Shown here in pieces: positions 17,236 through 25,222 of a stretch of DNA of 64,000 nucleotides. The stretch covers positions 2,923,922 to 2,987,921 of the forward strand of contig NZ_CP048289.1 in the NCBI RefSeq assembly GCF_014084105.1. Direction: 5' to 3'. The translations under genes and the position numbers were made by a program. Within the stretch, counting starts at the first letter, position 1, and each line of letters begins with the position of its first letter. This DNA comes from Streptacidiphilus sp. P02-A3a (GTDB lineage: Bacteria; Actinomycetota; Actinomycetes; Streptomycetales; Streptomycetaceae). The notes below the pieces were generated by a model. The model saw only the letters and a program-made list of their open reading frames with translations. It had not been told where the DNA came from and did not search any database.

Positions 17236-17299
17236 CGTCGACGTGACCTTCACCGAGAACACCTCCCAACTCCGCACCGCAACGTGCCCCGCACCATGG
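17236..17299 (+). pseudogene. ISAs1-family transposase remnant, left part
   Basis: The sequence reads DVTFTENTSQLRT, matching the C-terminal [13 protein letters not shown] of the intact ISAs1 transposase next door. It then degenerates and is cut at 17299 by insertion of that element. Its continuation is at 18661. The intact element thus landed in an older relative of itself. Confidence 0.65.
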
Positions 17300-18660
17300 C
17301 AAGGCCTCGGCAAAGTGAGGCTTCGTCCGATTCGTAGTGATCTACGCCGGATGTGCCGGTCCGCGATGCAGAACAGGCACGGCTTCCAAGATCATGGAGG
17401 TCTCTACGCCCCGTGACCTTGCTGGAAGACCGTGCCTGCACCTGCATCCTCCCTGATTCCTACTGTTCTTGACCAGCTCCGCGATCAGCTGCCCGTGGAG
17501 CCGGACGAGTATCCTGGCCTGCTGGAACGTCTGGGCGAGGTCCCCGATCCGCGAGCTGCGCACGGGATACGACACGCTCTTGTCTTCGTCCTCGCGCTCG
17601 CCGCGTCGGCCGTGCTGACCGGCGCGACCTCGCTCCTGGCGATCAGCGAGTGGGCCAACGACGCCCCGCAGGCCGTCCTGGCCGCCCTCGGCGGAAACTT
17701 CGACGTACTGACCGCACGTCACCCGGTACCGGACGAGGCAACCCCGCGACGGGTCCTGGCCTGTGTCGACGGCGACGCCCTCGACCAGGCCGTCTGCCGC
17801 TGGCTCGCCGACCGCCACCCCACAACGCCGCAGACCAGCGGCCTGCGCGGGATCGCGGTCGACGGCAAGAGCCTGCGCGGAGCCGCCCGCGCCGCAGGCC
17901 GCAAGATCCACCTCCTCGCCGCCCTCGACCACACCAGCGGCCTGGTCCTGGCCCAGCTCGACGTCGGCGAGAAGACCAATGAAATCACCTGCTTCAAACC
18001 GCTCCTGGAGACCGTCGCCGACCTCGCCGACGCGGTGGTCACCAGCGACGCACTCCACACCCAGCGCGAGCACGCCACCTACCTGACCGCACGCGGGGCG
18101 CACTACATCGTGATCGCGAAAGGGAACCAGAAGAAGCTCCGCAAGCAGCTCAAAGCCCTTCCCTGGAAGGAGATCCCGCTGCAGGACCGCACTCGCGCAA
18201 CCGGCCACGGCCGCAGCGAGATCCGCCGCATCAAGGTCTGCACCGTGAACAACCTGCTCTTCCCCGGCGCCCGCCAGGCCATCCAGCTCAAGCGCCGCCG
18301 CGTGCACCGCAAATCCGGGAAAGTCACCCTCCACACCGTCTACGCGGTCACCGACCTGACCGCGGAACAGGCAAACCCCGCCCAGCTGGCGGCCCTGATC
18401 CGCGGCCACTGGTCAGTCGAATCCCTGCACCACGTGAGGGACACCACCTTCGCCGAGGACGCCTCGCAACTCCGGACCCGCAACGCACCCCGCGCCATGG
18501 CCACCTGGCGCAACCTCGCCATCGGCGCCCTCCGACTCGCCGGCACCACCAACATCGCCGCCGGCCTACGACACAACGCCCGCAACGCCCACCGACCCCT
18601 CACCATCCTCGGGATCACATGATCACGAAGCGGACGCCCCAAGACTTTGCCGAGGCCCTG
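17300..18660 (+). mobile_element. ISAs1-family insertion sequence
   Basis: The element is 1361 bp. Terminal inverted repeats begin CAAGGCCTCGGCAAAGT on the left (17300) and, read from the other strand, CAGGGCCTCGGCAAAGT on the right (ending 18660). A 10-bp target duplication CGCACCATGG sits at 17290-17299 and 18661-18670. It holds a single intact transposase gene, so it may still be active. Confidence 0.92.
17432..18622 (+). CDS. ISAs1-family transposase
   Basis: The 396-residue DDE transposase is full length for the family. Residues 1-90 form the N-terminal DUF4338/H-repeat-like region ([21 protein letters not shown]). The first catalytic Asp is in [13 protein letters not shown], the second in [10 protein letters not shown], and the Glu in [20 protein letters not shown]. 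It starts at GTG 17432 behind GGAAG, inside perfect IS boundaries. No frameshift is seen. It should catalyse transposition of the 1361-bp element. Confidence 0.93.
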   Translation: MPAPASSLIPTVLDQLRDQLPVEPDEYPGLLERLGEVPDPRAAHGIRHALVFVLALAASAVLTGATSLLAISEWANDAPQAVLAALGGNFDVLTARHPVPDEATPRRVLACVDGDALDQAVCRWLADRHPTTPQTSGLRGIAVDGKSLRGAARAAGRKIHLLAALDHTSGLVLAQLDVGEKTNEITCFKPLLETVADLADAVVTSDALHTQREHATYLTARGAHYIVIAKGNQKKLRKQLKALPWKEIPLQDRTRATGHGRSEIRRIKVCTVNNLLFPGARQAIQLKRRRVHRKSGKVTLHTVYAVTDLTAEQANPAQLAALIRGHWSVESLHHVRDTTFAEDASQLRTRNAPRAMATWRNLAIGALRLAGTTNIAAGLRHNARNAHRPLTILGIT

Positions 18661-18780
18661 CGCACCATGGCCACCACAACATTCGCAGCCGGCCTTCGCC
18701 GCGACGTCCGTCGCCCCTCGCACTCCTCGGCCTCCGACGATTACGAAGCGGGGATCATGGGATGCTGTGGAGCGCGAGGA
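18661..18780 (+). pseudogene. ISAs1-family transposase remnant, right part
   Basis: After the target duplication the sequence reads as a degraded copy of the transposase C-terminus: MATTTFAAGLRRDVRRP against [14 protein letters not shown]...[15 protein letters not shown] in the intact gene, with an internal deletion and frame changes. A decayed copy of the right end, GATTACGAAGCGG, follows near 18738. The remaining interval to the IS481 element (18781-18953) shows nothing recognisable. Confidence 0.6.
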
Positions 18781-18953
18781 CGCTGAGCGGGTCGAGGTGG
18801 GCTCGGCGACCGACTTCGTTACTCCAGGCCCGCCAGTCACAACAGCCTCAAAGCAGGTCAAGCACGGAGCACTCCGGGGCCCTGCCGCTCCATGGACTGC
18901 GAGCCGCCATTCTTTTTCATCCGAGGAACGCTTGCCTTTATAGGCGGGCTAGG

Positions 18954-20018
18954 TGTACTGACCACAGAGGTTGGTGACGGGGCTCACGGCTGAGTGATCT
19001 TGAAATGGGTGAGGGCCTTCTGGCTTGGTGTGGATTGCGACATCTGCACCGGCACTCAGAAAGGCCCTCATGCCACACCGTAACGCACCTCTGACCGAGA
19101 CCGGACGGCTGCGCCTGGCCCGCTGCGTGGTGGACGACGGCTGGCCGTTGCGGCGTGCGGCCGAGCGCTTCCAGGTCTCCGCGACTACGGCCAAGCGCTG
19201 GGCCGACCGCTACCGCGAACTGGGCGAGGCCGGCATGAGCGACCGCTCCTCGCGCCCGCACCACAGCCCGCGCCAGACCCCGACCCGCACCGAGCGCCGG
19301 ATCATCAAGATCCGCGTCCTGCGCCGCTGGGGCCCGGCCCGGATCGCGTTCCTGCTGCGGCTGGACCCCGCCACCGTGCACCGCGTCCTGACCCGCTACC
19401 GCCTCGCGCGGCTGACCCACCTCGACCGTGCCACCGGCCGGGTGGTCCGACGCTACGAGCACAGCGCACCAGGCGAGTTGGTGCACGTGGACATCAAGAA
19501 GCTCGGCAACATCCCCGACGGCGGCGGCCACAAGACCCTGGGGCGCCAGGCCGGCCGCAAGCACCGAGCCGGCGTCGGCTACAGCTACCTGCACAACGCC
19601 GTCGACGACCACTCCCGCCTGGCCTACAGCGAGATCCTCACCGACGAGAAGCAGGAGACCGCCACCGCGTTCTGGACCCGCGCCCAGGCATTCTTCGCCC
19701 AGACCGGGATCACCGTCCGGCGCGTGCTGACCGACAACGGCTCCTGCTACCGCTCCCGCCTCTGGCGCGACGCACTCGCCCAGGCCGGCATCACCCACAA
19801 ACGCACCCGCCCCTACCGGCCGCAGACCAACGGCAAGGTCGAGCGCTTCAACCGCACCCTGCTCGAGGAATGGGCCTACGCAAGGCCCTACCGAACCGAG
19901 CAGGAACGACGCGACGCCTACCCCGGCTGGCTGCACGCCTACAATCACCACCGCGGACACACCGCCCTGAAAGGCCAACCACCCGCGAGCCGCGTCACCA
20001 ACCTCACGGGTCAGTACA
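18954..20018 (+). mobile_element. IS481-family insertion sequence
   Basis: The element is 1065 bp. Inverted repeats begin TGTACTGACC at 18954 and, from the other strand, at 20018, and stay similar through GAGGTTGGTGACG. The 6-bp target duplication GCTAGG occupies 18948-18953 and 20019-20024. The transposase frame is intact, but its stop codon lies outside the element, in the right target duplication. Confidence 0.92.
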
Positions 20019-20023
20019 GCTAG
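19070..20023 (+). CDS. IS481-family transposase
   Basis: The 317-residue protein starts at ATG 19070 (MPHRNAPLTETGRLRLARCV). It has an N-terminal HTH (GWPLRRAAERFQVSATTAKRW) and an rve integrase core with Asp in LVHVDIKKLGNI, Asp in VLTDNGSCYRS and Glu in NGKVERFNRTLLEEW. Length is normal for IS481. The last codon and TAG stop (20018-20023) straddle the element's right end, so termination depends on the target sequence. Confidence 0.93.
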   Translation: MPHRNAPLTETGRLRLARCVVDDGWPLRRAAERFQVSATTAKRWADRYRELGEAGMSDRSSRPHHSPRQTPTRTERRIIKIRVLRRWGPARIAFLLRLDPATVHRVLTRYRLARLTHLDRATGRVVRRYEHSAPGELVHVDIKKLGNIPDGGGHKTLGRQAGRKHRAGVGYSYLHNAVDDHSRLAYSEILTDEKQETATAFWTRAQAFFAQTGITVRRVLTDNGSCYRSRLWRDALAQAGITHKRTRPYRPQTNGKVERFNRTLLEEWAYARPYRTEQERRDAYPGWLHAYNHHRGHTALKGQPPASRVTNLTGQYS

Positions 20024-20065
20024 GGAGTGTCACAGAGCCACAATCCGGACACATCCGGAACTTGA

Positions 20066-20356
20066 TCAAGCCCTGGTGCTGACGGCCTGTTCGAGAGTGG
20101 GCGCCAGGGCGGCCAGGACGGCGACGGCCTCGAGGAAGTGGCGGTAGACGTTGTCGATGTCGATGTCGATGTCGAACGCGGCGGCGAGCCGGCCGTAAGT
20201 GTCGCCGCACCGCAGGTGCCCGAGCACAAGCAGGGTCTGGCGACTTGCGGACAGGCGTTGCCAGCGACTGCCGATCTCACGATGGCGTCGGCGCAGGTGA
20301 CGTGCGAGGAGGCGCAGGGTGGAACCGGGACAGGTCGATCCCGGACGGGTAGACAA
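20066..20356 (-). pseudogene. IS5-family transposase N-terminal fragment
   Basis: The frame encodes only the N-terminal HTH region of an IS5/Tnp4-type transposase: RHREIGSRWQRLSASRQTLLVLGHLRCGDTYGRLAAAF followed by a VYRHFLEAVAVLAALAP helix. The DDE catalytic domain is missing, because similarity stops close to the IS481 insertion. The start is a TTG at 20356. A hexanucleotide expansion (GTCGAT, three copies near 20154) produces the odd DIDIDID run. Confidence 0.65.
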
Positions 20357-20361
20357 GCACG

Positions 20362-20418
20362 GAAGCTCCTGGCGGACAACGGGTGATCTTGGTCGTGAAC
20401 CCGTCTACCAGGAGCTTC
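20362..20418. repeat. Long interrupted hairpin upstream of the IS5 fragment
   Basis: GAAGCTCCTGG (20362-20372) pairs with CCAGGAGCTTC (20408-20418), and inside it ACGGGT (20379-20384) pairs with ACCCGT (20399-20404). It abuts the start of the truncated IS5-type gene and is probably part of the old element's 5' end. Interval 20419-20556 shows nothing else. Confidence 0.6.
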
Positions 20419-20556
20419 GCTTCGTTGTAAAGCCCTCCGAGACCAATCCGGCAACCACCTCACGAGGTTGAAAAAGGCTCACTGCAACCAGCGGAGCCGA
20501 TGATGGGCAGTGGCCATCGCCATGACTGTCTCAAACAGGGCCCTGGTTGAGGAAAA

Positions 20557-20934
20557 TCAGCGCTTATCCAGCTTGCACAAGAAAGTTGCCAGCTCCTGCA
20601 CTCTCTCGCTTTCCCAAAAACCAGATTCATCGTTCTCGCGCCCGGAAAGAAGGACAATATCTGCTGCTATCGATATTTCTCGAAGCTCCCGCCAGAGGGC
20701 CTGCCTCACGCGTAGAGCCTCCACTGCGCAGTTGTCCGGGTAAACGACCAAAATATCCAGATCCGCTGCAAGAAGAAAGGCTTGGCAATCCATATCGGAT
20801 CGCGAACACCTGGTAGCGCTCCCAAAGACCCCGACGCGCCAAATCCTAGGAACGAGTCTCTCTATGACGCCGCTCGCGCTTCGAAGGTGGCAAATAGTCA
20901 AGAAACCGATCTCCGTCGTGGTAAACAGCCCCAA
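20557..20934 (-). CDS. MNT-like nucleotidyltransferase
   Basis: The core reads WRVGVFGSATR, then an unusually long loop, then ADLDILVVYPD. This is the GS...DxD pattern of small MNT-type nucleotidyltransferases, in which the two Asp bind metal. The C-terminal half is helical (RVRQALWRELREISIAAD). The only start giving the full domain is a TTG at 20934. The frame overlaps the preceding gene by about 90 bases without a clear ribosome site, so translational coupling or a programmed frameshift is possible. Such enzymes act as antitoxins that AMPylate HEPN toxins or as parts of defence modules. AT-rich codon use differs from the chromosome. Confidence 0.6.
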   Translation of the reverse strand: MGLFTTTEIGFLTICHLRSASGVIERLVPRIWRVGVFGSATRCSRSDMDCQAFLLAADLDILVVYPDNCAVEALRVRQALWRELREISIAADIVLLSGRENDESGFWESERVQELATFLCKLDKR

Positions 20935-21259
20935 GAAACTCTGCTGCCTTAAAGAGCCCTACGCCAATTTCGCGCGTGTACTTCTTCGCCTCAGCCGTAT
21001 ACTGATTGTAGTCCATGGTGCTAACGATGCAGGTGGTTTCTGGCGCCGTAGCCATGATCTCGAGTACATCCGCCACGCCGAGAGTGTACTGATTGGTGAG
21101 ATAGACATTGATGGTGGACTTTGCACGACGGAGGACCTTGAATCGAAAATCATCGACTGCGTCAACCTGCAGTACGAAGTTACGAGTCGCAAGGCGTTGC
21201 GTAAGAAAAGCTCGGTGCTCGGGGCGTGGACGCTTTTCATGGTACCCAAGCTCGGGCAT
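20846..21259 (-). CDS. Unrecognised alpha/beta protein of the accessory cassette
   Basis: The 137-residue product starts at ATG 21259 with GAAGGAG nine bases upstream. It shows a compact alpha/beta pattern: TINVYLTNQYTLGVADVLEI, CIVSTMDYNQYTAEAKKYTREIGVGLFKAAEFLGAV. The 'NQYT-x-x-AK...GVGLF...EF' portion resembles proteins annotated in other bacteria as restriction-endonuclease-like or effector-associated, but catalytic residues cannot be assigned. It lies 31 bases after the HNH gene and overlaps the nucleotidyltransferase gene, so the three probably form an operon. It could be the partner (toxin or sensor) of the nucleotidyltransferase. Confidence 0.65.
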   Translation of the reverse strand: MPELGYHEKRPRPEHRAFLTQRLATRNFVLQVDAVDDFRFKVLRRAKSTINVYLTNQYTLGVADVLEIMATAPETTCIVSTMDYNQYTAEAKKYTREIGVGLFKAAEFLGAVYHDGDRFLDYLPPSKRERRHRETRS

Positions 21260-21290
21260 GCTTATCCGCTCCTTCTTGGCTGATCATAGG

Positions 21291-22013
21291 CTATTGGTCG
21301 GAAAAGATTCGGTCGAACCCCTGGGGGAATCGGAGCCCGAATGGGTCCACCATTCCTCCCAGATGTCGCTGCTCCAGGGACCTGGCATGGGCTGAGAAGT
21401 CGCTGGCGAGATCCCGCTCTTCTTCGGTCAGTAGATGGAGGTTCGCGTCAATGATTTTTTGGATCCGGGCATTGTTGGGCAAGATTACATCACGCATATT
21501 TTGAAACCAGATAGCAGCCGCCTCTGGCTTCCAAGAGTCTCGAGACTCGGGGCCATAGGTTTGCCATACTCTGCGGTTTTCATTGAGTATTTGTGCCATC
21601 GTTGGTCTAGCTTGGTTCCTGCGTGAGTAACGAATCACGCCCAACGCTTCTGATATGCGAAGGCTGTGACTCTCTTTCCATTCGCTCAATACGTTGACGG
21701 GATATTCTTGTGGTGCGCGGTCAACAATCGTATGGCAGTTCAAGCATAGAAGGACCAGATTGTTGAACGACGTGAGCTCCCGTTCCTCGCTCGCTGAATT
21801 ACCTCGCGGTCCTTTTGGTTGGGCTGCGACGATATGCGCCACTTCGCCCAAGCGAACAGTGGAGCCGTCGGAAAGTTCATGCCAGAGAGATTCAGTAGAG
21901 CATAACGGGCTTGCGCAGCGTCCTGCGGCTGCAGCAATGAGGCGAATGATTGTCTCTCTGGGGATTCGACGACCCTTGCCCGTCTCGCATCGTGAAGACA
22001 CCGAATCTGCCAT
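21291..22013 (-). CDS. HNH endonuclease-domain protein
   Basis: The 240-residue protein has a zinc-ribbon HNH core. Cys33 and Cys38 (CASPLC) pair with Cys90 and Cys93 (CLNC), and the nuclease residues are His60 (EVAHIVA), Asn84/85 (TSFNNLVLLC) and His94 (CHTIVD). The C-terminal 140 residues are helical and of unknown function. The start ATG 22013 has GGAAGG upstream. HNH proteins of this shape occur in many anti-phage cassettes, cutting DNA when activated. The gene leads the three-gene minus-strand cassette and is markedly less GC-rich than core genes. Interval 22014-22560 upstream holds no recognisable gene and presumably contains its promoter. Confidence 0.8.
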   Translation of the reverse strand: MADSVSSRCETGKGRRIPRETIIRLIAAAAGRCASPLCSTESLWHELSDGSTVRLGEVAHIVAAQPKGPRGNSASEERELTSFNNLVLLCLNCHTIVDRAPQEYPVNVLSEWKESHSLRISEALGVIRYSRRNQARPTMAQILNENRRVWQTYGPESRDSWKPEAAAIWFQNMRDVILPNNARIQKIIDANLHLLTEEERDLASDFSAHARSLEQRHLGGMVDPFGLRFPQGFDRIFSDQ

Positions 22014-22639
22014 CTTAAAACCTTCCAGAACTGCGTGAGTCGATACAGCGGGGAATGTAATAGATTCTACGGTGAGCAGCGCTCGCGTTACGCGGTTTCG
22101 CTCATGGATCTTGACTGGATTGGCGGGGGAGCGTTGGTATCAATCATCATGGCCTGCTGGCCAACTAGGGTGCCATAACTCGATCAGGCCCTAGGTTCGG
22201 CCGCAGGCTGGTTAACAGCCCTGGGCCAATGGATGGAATGACGTCAATTGGCTGTACGGGCTAGCGTTAGAAGCAGCATTGCATGAGAGCTGAAATGGCT
22301 TGAATTATCTCCAGTGAAAGTTGCTCCCATTGTGATGCTTTCGGGCCGCCTGGGGCTCCGGCAAGTGTGCACCAGGTCACAGCGTTGTCTGAACCATGAG
22401 GTGACCATCTTCGCACCGAATCCGGCTCGGCGAGCGGCGTTTGGCGATGATTTCATGAAGCTCGCCGCCCGGCCTCGGCAGGGGTTCCGAGTGGCCGATC
22501 ACGCTTCCCCCGCAACTACCGCACCCCGTGCCTGACGACTTGTCTGGCCCCGGAAAGGAGCCGCACTGTGCGCATGCCCACCGACAGATCGGCCCGGGCC
22601 GAGCCGACGGCCACTGTGTACGTCGAGGCGGTCGACCCA

Positions 22640-23080
22640 CACCAGCGCTTGTGCGGCGACATCACCTACATTCCTATCCGACAAGGGCTGGCTCTGCCTC
22701 GCCACCGCCGACCACCTGCGCACCGAACTGGTCGCCGACGCTCTGCGAGCAGCCCACCTGCAACGACGCCCGGCACAGGGCGTGATGTTCCACGCGGATC
22801 GCGGCTGCCAGTACTCGAGCCGGGCGCTGGCCGAACTCGCCGGGCAGCTCGGCGTGCGCCTGTTGGTCGGATGCGCCGGACAGTGCTGGGGTAACGCCCT
22901 GGCTGAGGCGTTCTTCTCCACCCTCAAGCCGGAGCTGATCAGCACCCCACCTGGCCCACCCGGACCGTGGCCCACAACGCGATCTTCGATTTCATCGAGG
23001 GCTGGTTCAACCTGCACGGACTCCACAGCAACCTGGGCTACCTCAACCCCAACGACTACGAAGCCCTTCAAGCAGTCTGA
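22640..23080 (+). pseudogene. IS3-family OrfB (integrase) remnant
   Basis: Pieces of an IS3 transposase occur in order but in three frames: GDITYI, then GWLCLATADHLRTELVADAL, then VMFHADRGCQYSSRALAEL and GNALAEAFFSTLKPELI, then FDFIEGWFNLHGLHSNLGYL ending at TGA 23078-23080. The three DDE positions are still readable, but at least two frameshifts (near 22690 and 22945) and a missing N-terminus make it inactive. Confidence 0.8.
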
Positions 23081-23184
23081 ACAACACAACGCGAACTTGT
23101 CCGCCAAAAACGGAACAAGCTCAGTCGGATCCAGACCCGGGCACGCGCACTTCCGGCCACATGGTTGTCGTCGACAAGATCGTG

Positions 23185-24132
23185 TCACGAACTCTGCGAG
23201 TTGGCTTCGGCGAGGGTGTCGAGGAGGCGTTTGACGGGGGTGGCGAGGCCCCAGCGGTCGGTGAGGTGTTCGAGGGTGATGGGGTCGAGGGGTTCGTGGG
23301 GGAGGGTGGGGTCGAAGGTGGGGAGGGGGACGTCGGTGGCGACGGCGACGACTTTGGGGGCGACGGCGAGGTAGGGGGTGGCTTCGGTGAGGCGTTTGCG
23401 TTGGGTGGGGGAGAGTTTGGCGTCGGGGGTGAGTGCGGCGGCTTGGATGTCGGCGAGGGTGCGGAACTGGGCGATGAGTTTGGCGGCGGTCTTCTCGCCG
23501 ATGCCGGGGACGCCGGGGAGGCCGTCGCTGGGGTCGCCGCGCAGGACGGCGAAGTCGACGTACTGGGCGCCGGTGACGCCGTACTTCTCCACCAGGAGGG
23601 CCTCGTCGGTGTGCTGGAGGGTCCCGACGCCCTTGATCGGGTAGAGGACCCGCACCCCGCGCGCGTCGTCCACCAGCTGGAACAGGTCCCGGTCGCCGGT
23701 GACCACGTCGACCGGGCCGGTTGCCCGGGTGGCGAGGGTGCCGATGACGTCGTCCGCCTCGTAGCCGGGGACGCCGACGCGGGCGATGCCGATCGCGTCC
23801 AGTACCGCCTCGATCACCGGGACCTGCGGTGACAGCTGGTCCGGGACCTCCTCCGCGCCTTCGGCCGCGGCGGCGTCGGCCGCGAGTCGGTGGGTCTTGT
23901 AGCTCGGGATCAGGTCCACCCGCCACTGCGGCCGCCAGTCGGCGTCCCAGCAGGCCACCAGGTCGGTCGGGGAGTGGTCGTGGACCAGGCGGGTGATGAA
24001 CTCCAGCAGCCCGCGCACCGCGTTGACCGGCTGCCCGTCGGGGGAGCGGAGCGAGTCGGGCATGCCGAAGAAGGCGCGGAAGTAGAGGCTGGCGGAGTCC
24101 AGCAGCATCAGCCGGGTGGCGGGAACGGTCAT
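23185..24132 (-). CDS. 5'-3' exonuclease (PolI N-domain/FEN family)
   Basis: The 315-residue protein has the PIN-like nuclease core: LMLLDSASLYFRAFFG, VACWDADWRPQWR, IPSYKTHR, PGYEADDVIGTLA and VVTGDRDLFQLVDD, with the conserved metal-binding Asp residues. The H3TH segment GLPGVPGIGEKTAAKLIAQF binds duplex DNA. It equals the N-terminal nuclease domain of Pol I without polymerase and probably removes RNA primers or flaps. The minus-strand gene ends close to the IS3 remnant. A 33-bp piece of it (DRDLFQLVDD) is repeated at 16108, suggesting rearrangement at the island edge. Confidence 0.93.
   Translation of the reverse strand: MTVPATRLMLLDSASLYFRAFFGMPDSLRSPDGQPVNAVRGLLEFITRLVHDHSPTDLVACWDADWRPQWRVDLIPSYKTHRLAADAAAAEGAEEVPDQLSPQVPVIEAVLDAIGIARVGVPGYEADDVIGTLATRATGPVDVVTGDRDLFQLVDDARGVRVLYPIKGVGTLQHTDEALLVEKYGVTGAQYVDFAVLRGDPSDGLPGVPGIGEKTAAKLIAQFRTLADIQAAALTPDAKLSPTQRKRLTEATPYLAVAPKVVAVATDVPLPTFDPTLPHEPLDPITLEHLTDRWGLATPVKRLLDTLAEANSQSS
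23664..23696 (+). repeat. 33-bp direct repeat, right copy
   Basis: Identical in sequence and orientation to 16108-16140. Here it is functional coding sequence of the exonuclease gene, so this copy is the likely source. Confidence 0.85.
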
Positions 24133-24199
24133 AGGCTGTAACTATGCCGCACGGGTCCGACACCCGCCCGGCGACACCTTCGCCCTCGGGAGGATTCGT

Positions 24200-25099
24200 A
24201 TGCCCTGGACCGCCGCCGACGTACCCGACCAGTCGGGGAGGATCGCCCTGGTCACCGGGGCCAGCAGCGGTATCGGGCTGGAGACGGCGGCGGTGCTCGC
24301 ACGGCGCGGCGCGACCGTGGTGCTGGCCTGCCGCGATCTGACCAGGGCCCGGGCGGCGGCGGAGCGGATCGGCGGCCGGACCGAGCTGCTGGAGCTGGAC
24401 CTCGCCTCGCTGGAGTCGGTGCGCGCGGCCGCCGAACAGGCCCGCGAACGGTACGGGCGGCTGGACCTGCTGATCAACAACGCCGGAGTGATGGCCACCC
24501 CCCGGCGGACCACCGCCGACGGCTTCGAGTTGCAGTTCGGCACCAACCACCTCGGCCACTTCGCCTTCACCGGCCTGGTCCTGGAGCTGCTGCGGGACGT
24601 CCCCGGATCGCGGGTGGTGGTGCTCGGCAGTTCGGCGCACCGGCTGGCGCGGCGCGGCGTGGACTTCGCCGACCTCCAGTCCGAGCGCGGCTACAACCGG
24701 GTCCAGGCGTACGCGCAGTCCAAGCTCGCCAACCTGATGTTCATGTACTCCCTGCTGCGCCGACTGACCGCCGCCGACGTGCGGACCACCGCGCTCGCCG
24801 CCCACCCGGGGTTCTCGCACACCGAACTCACCCGCCATGTCCCGGCGGTGCTGCAGGGCGTCGAACGGATCGCGATCGCCCCCTTCGCGCAGCCCGCCGC
24901 GCGCGGGGCGCTGTGCCCGCTGCGCGCCGCCACCGACCCCGGGGCGATGGGCGGCCACTACTACGGGCCGGACGGGCCGTTCGAGGTGCGCGGCTGGCCG
25001 GTGCTCAAGTCCGCCGCCGTGCCCGCCCACGACGAGGCGGCGCAGCAGCGGCTGTGGACGGTCTCCGAGGAACTGACCGGGGTGCGGTACCTCTCGTAG
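24200..25099 (+). CDS. Short-chain dehydrogenase/reductase
   Basis: The 299-residue SDR has TGASSGIG for cofactor binding (about residue 20), the structural NNAG (about 95), a catalytic Ser in VVVLGSSAH and the YAQSK catalytic Tyr-Lys. Its length and the FELQFGTNHLGHFAFTGLVL segment match the retinol dehydrogenase/protochlorophyllide-reductase-like group, which mostly use NADP. ATG 24200 is preferred because GGGAGGA lies nine bases upstream. It is divergent from the exonuclease gene. Substrate is unknown. Confidence 0.88.
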   Translation: MPWTAADVPDQSGRIALVTGASSGIGLETAAVLARRGATVVLACRDLTRARAAAERIGGRTELLELDLASLESVRAAAEQARERYGRLDLLINNAGVMATPRRTTADGFELQFGTNHLGHFAFTGLVLELLRDVPGSRVVVLGSSAHRLARRGVDFADLQSERGYNRVQAYAQSKLANLMFMYSLLRRLTAADVRTTALAAHPGFSHTELTRHVPAVLQGVERIAIAPFAQPAARGALCPLRAATDPGAMGGHYYGPDGPFEVRGWPVLKSAAVPAHDEAAQQRLWTVSEELTGVRYLS

Positions 25100-25181
25100 C
25101 CGGTACTCCTCGTGGCCGGTACCTCGCACAGGCCGCCCGGTACCCCGGCGGGCCGTATTCTCAGCTGATCCTCAGCCGAGG

Positions 25182-25222
25182 TTGACCGCGCGTTTATCGG
25201 ACACGCCATAGATTCTGCTGCG
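25182..25222 (+). promoter_or_regulatory. Promoter for leaderless DUF2510 gene
   Basis: TTGACC (25182-25187) and TAGATT (25209-25214) are 21 bases apart, longer than ideal. The expected start lies within two or three bases of the GTG at 25222, and no ribosome site precedes it, so the mRNA is probably leaderless. Confidence 0.5.

Noticed and set aside
20362..20418. Possible riboswitch or CRISPR-like repeat
   Set aside because: It is a single hairpin next to an IS5-type fragment with no repeat-spacer pattern; IS end structure is simpler.
22244..22535. Small frames on both strands before the IS3 remnant
   Set aside because: Neither has a plausible start signal or protein-like composition; the interval is better treated as non-coding.
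22499..25129. Long minus-strand frame spanning the exonuclease and SDR region
   Set aside because: It runs out of frame through the exonuclease gene and antisense to the SDR gene, giving Arg/Pro-rich nonsense.
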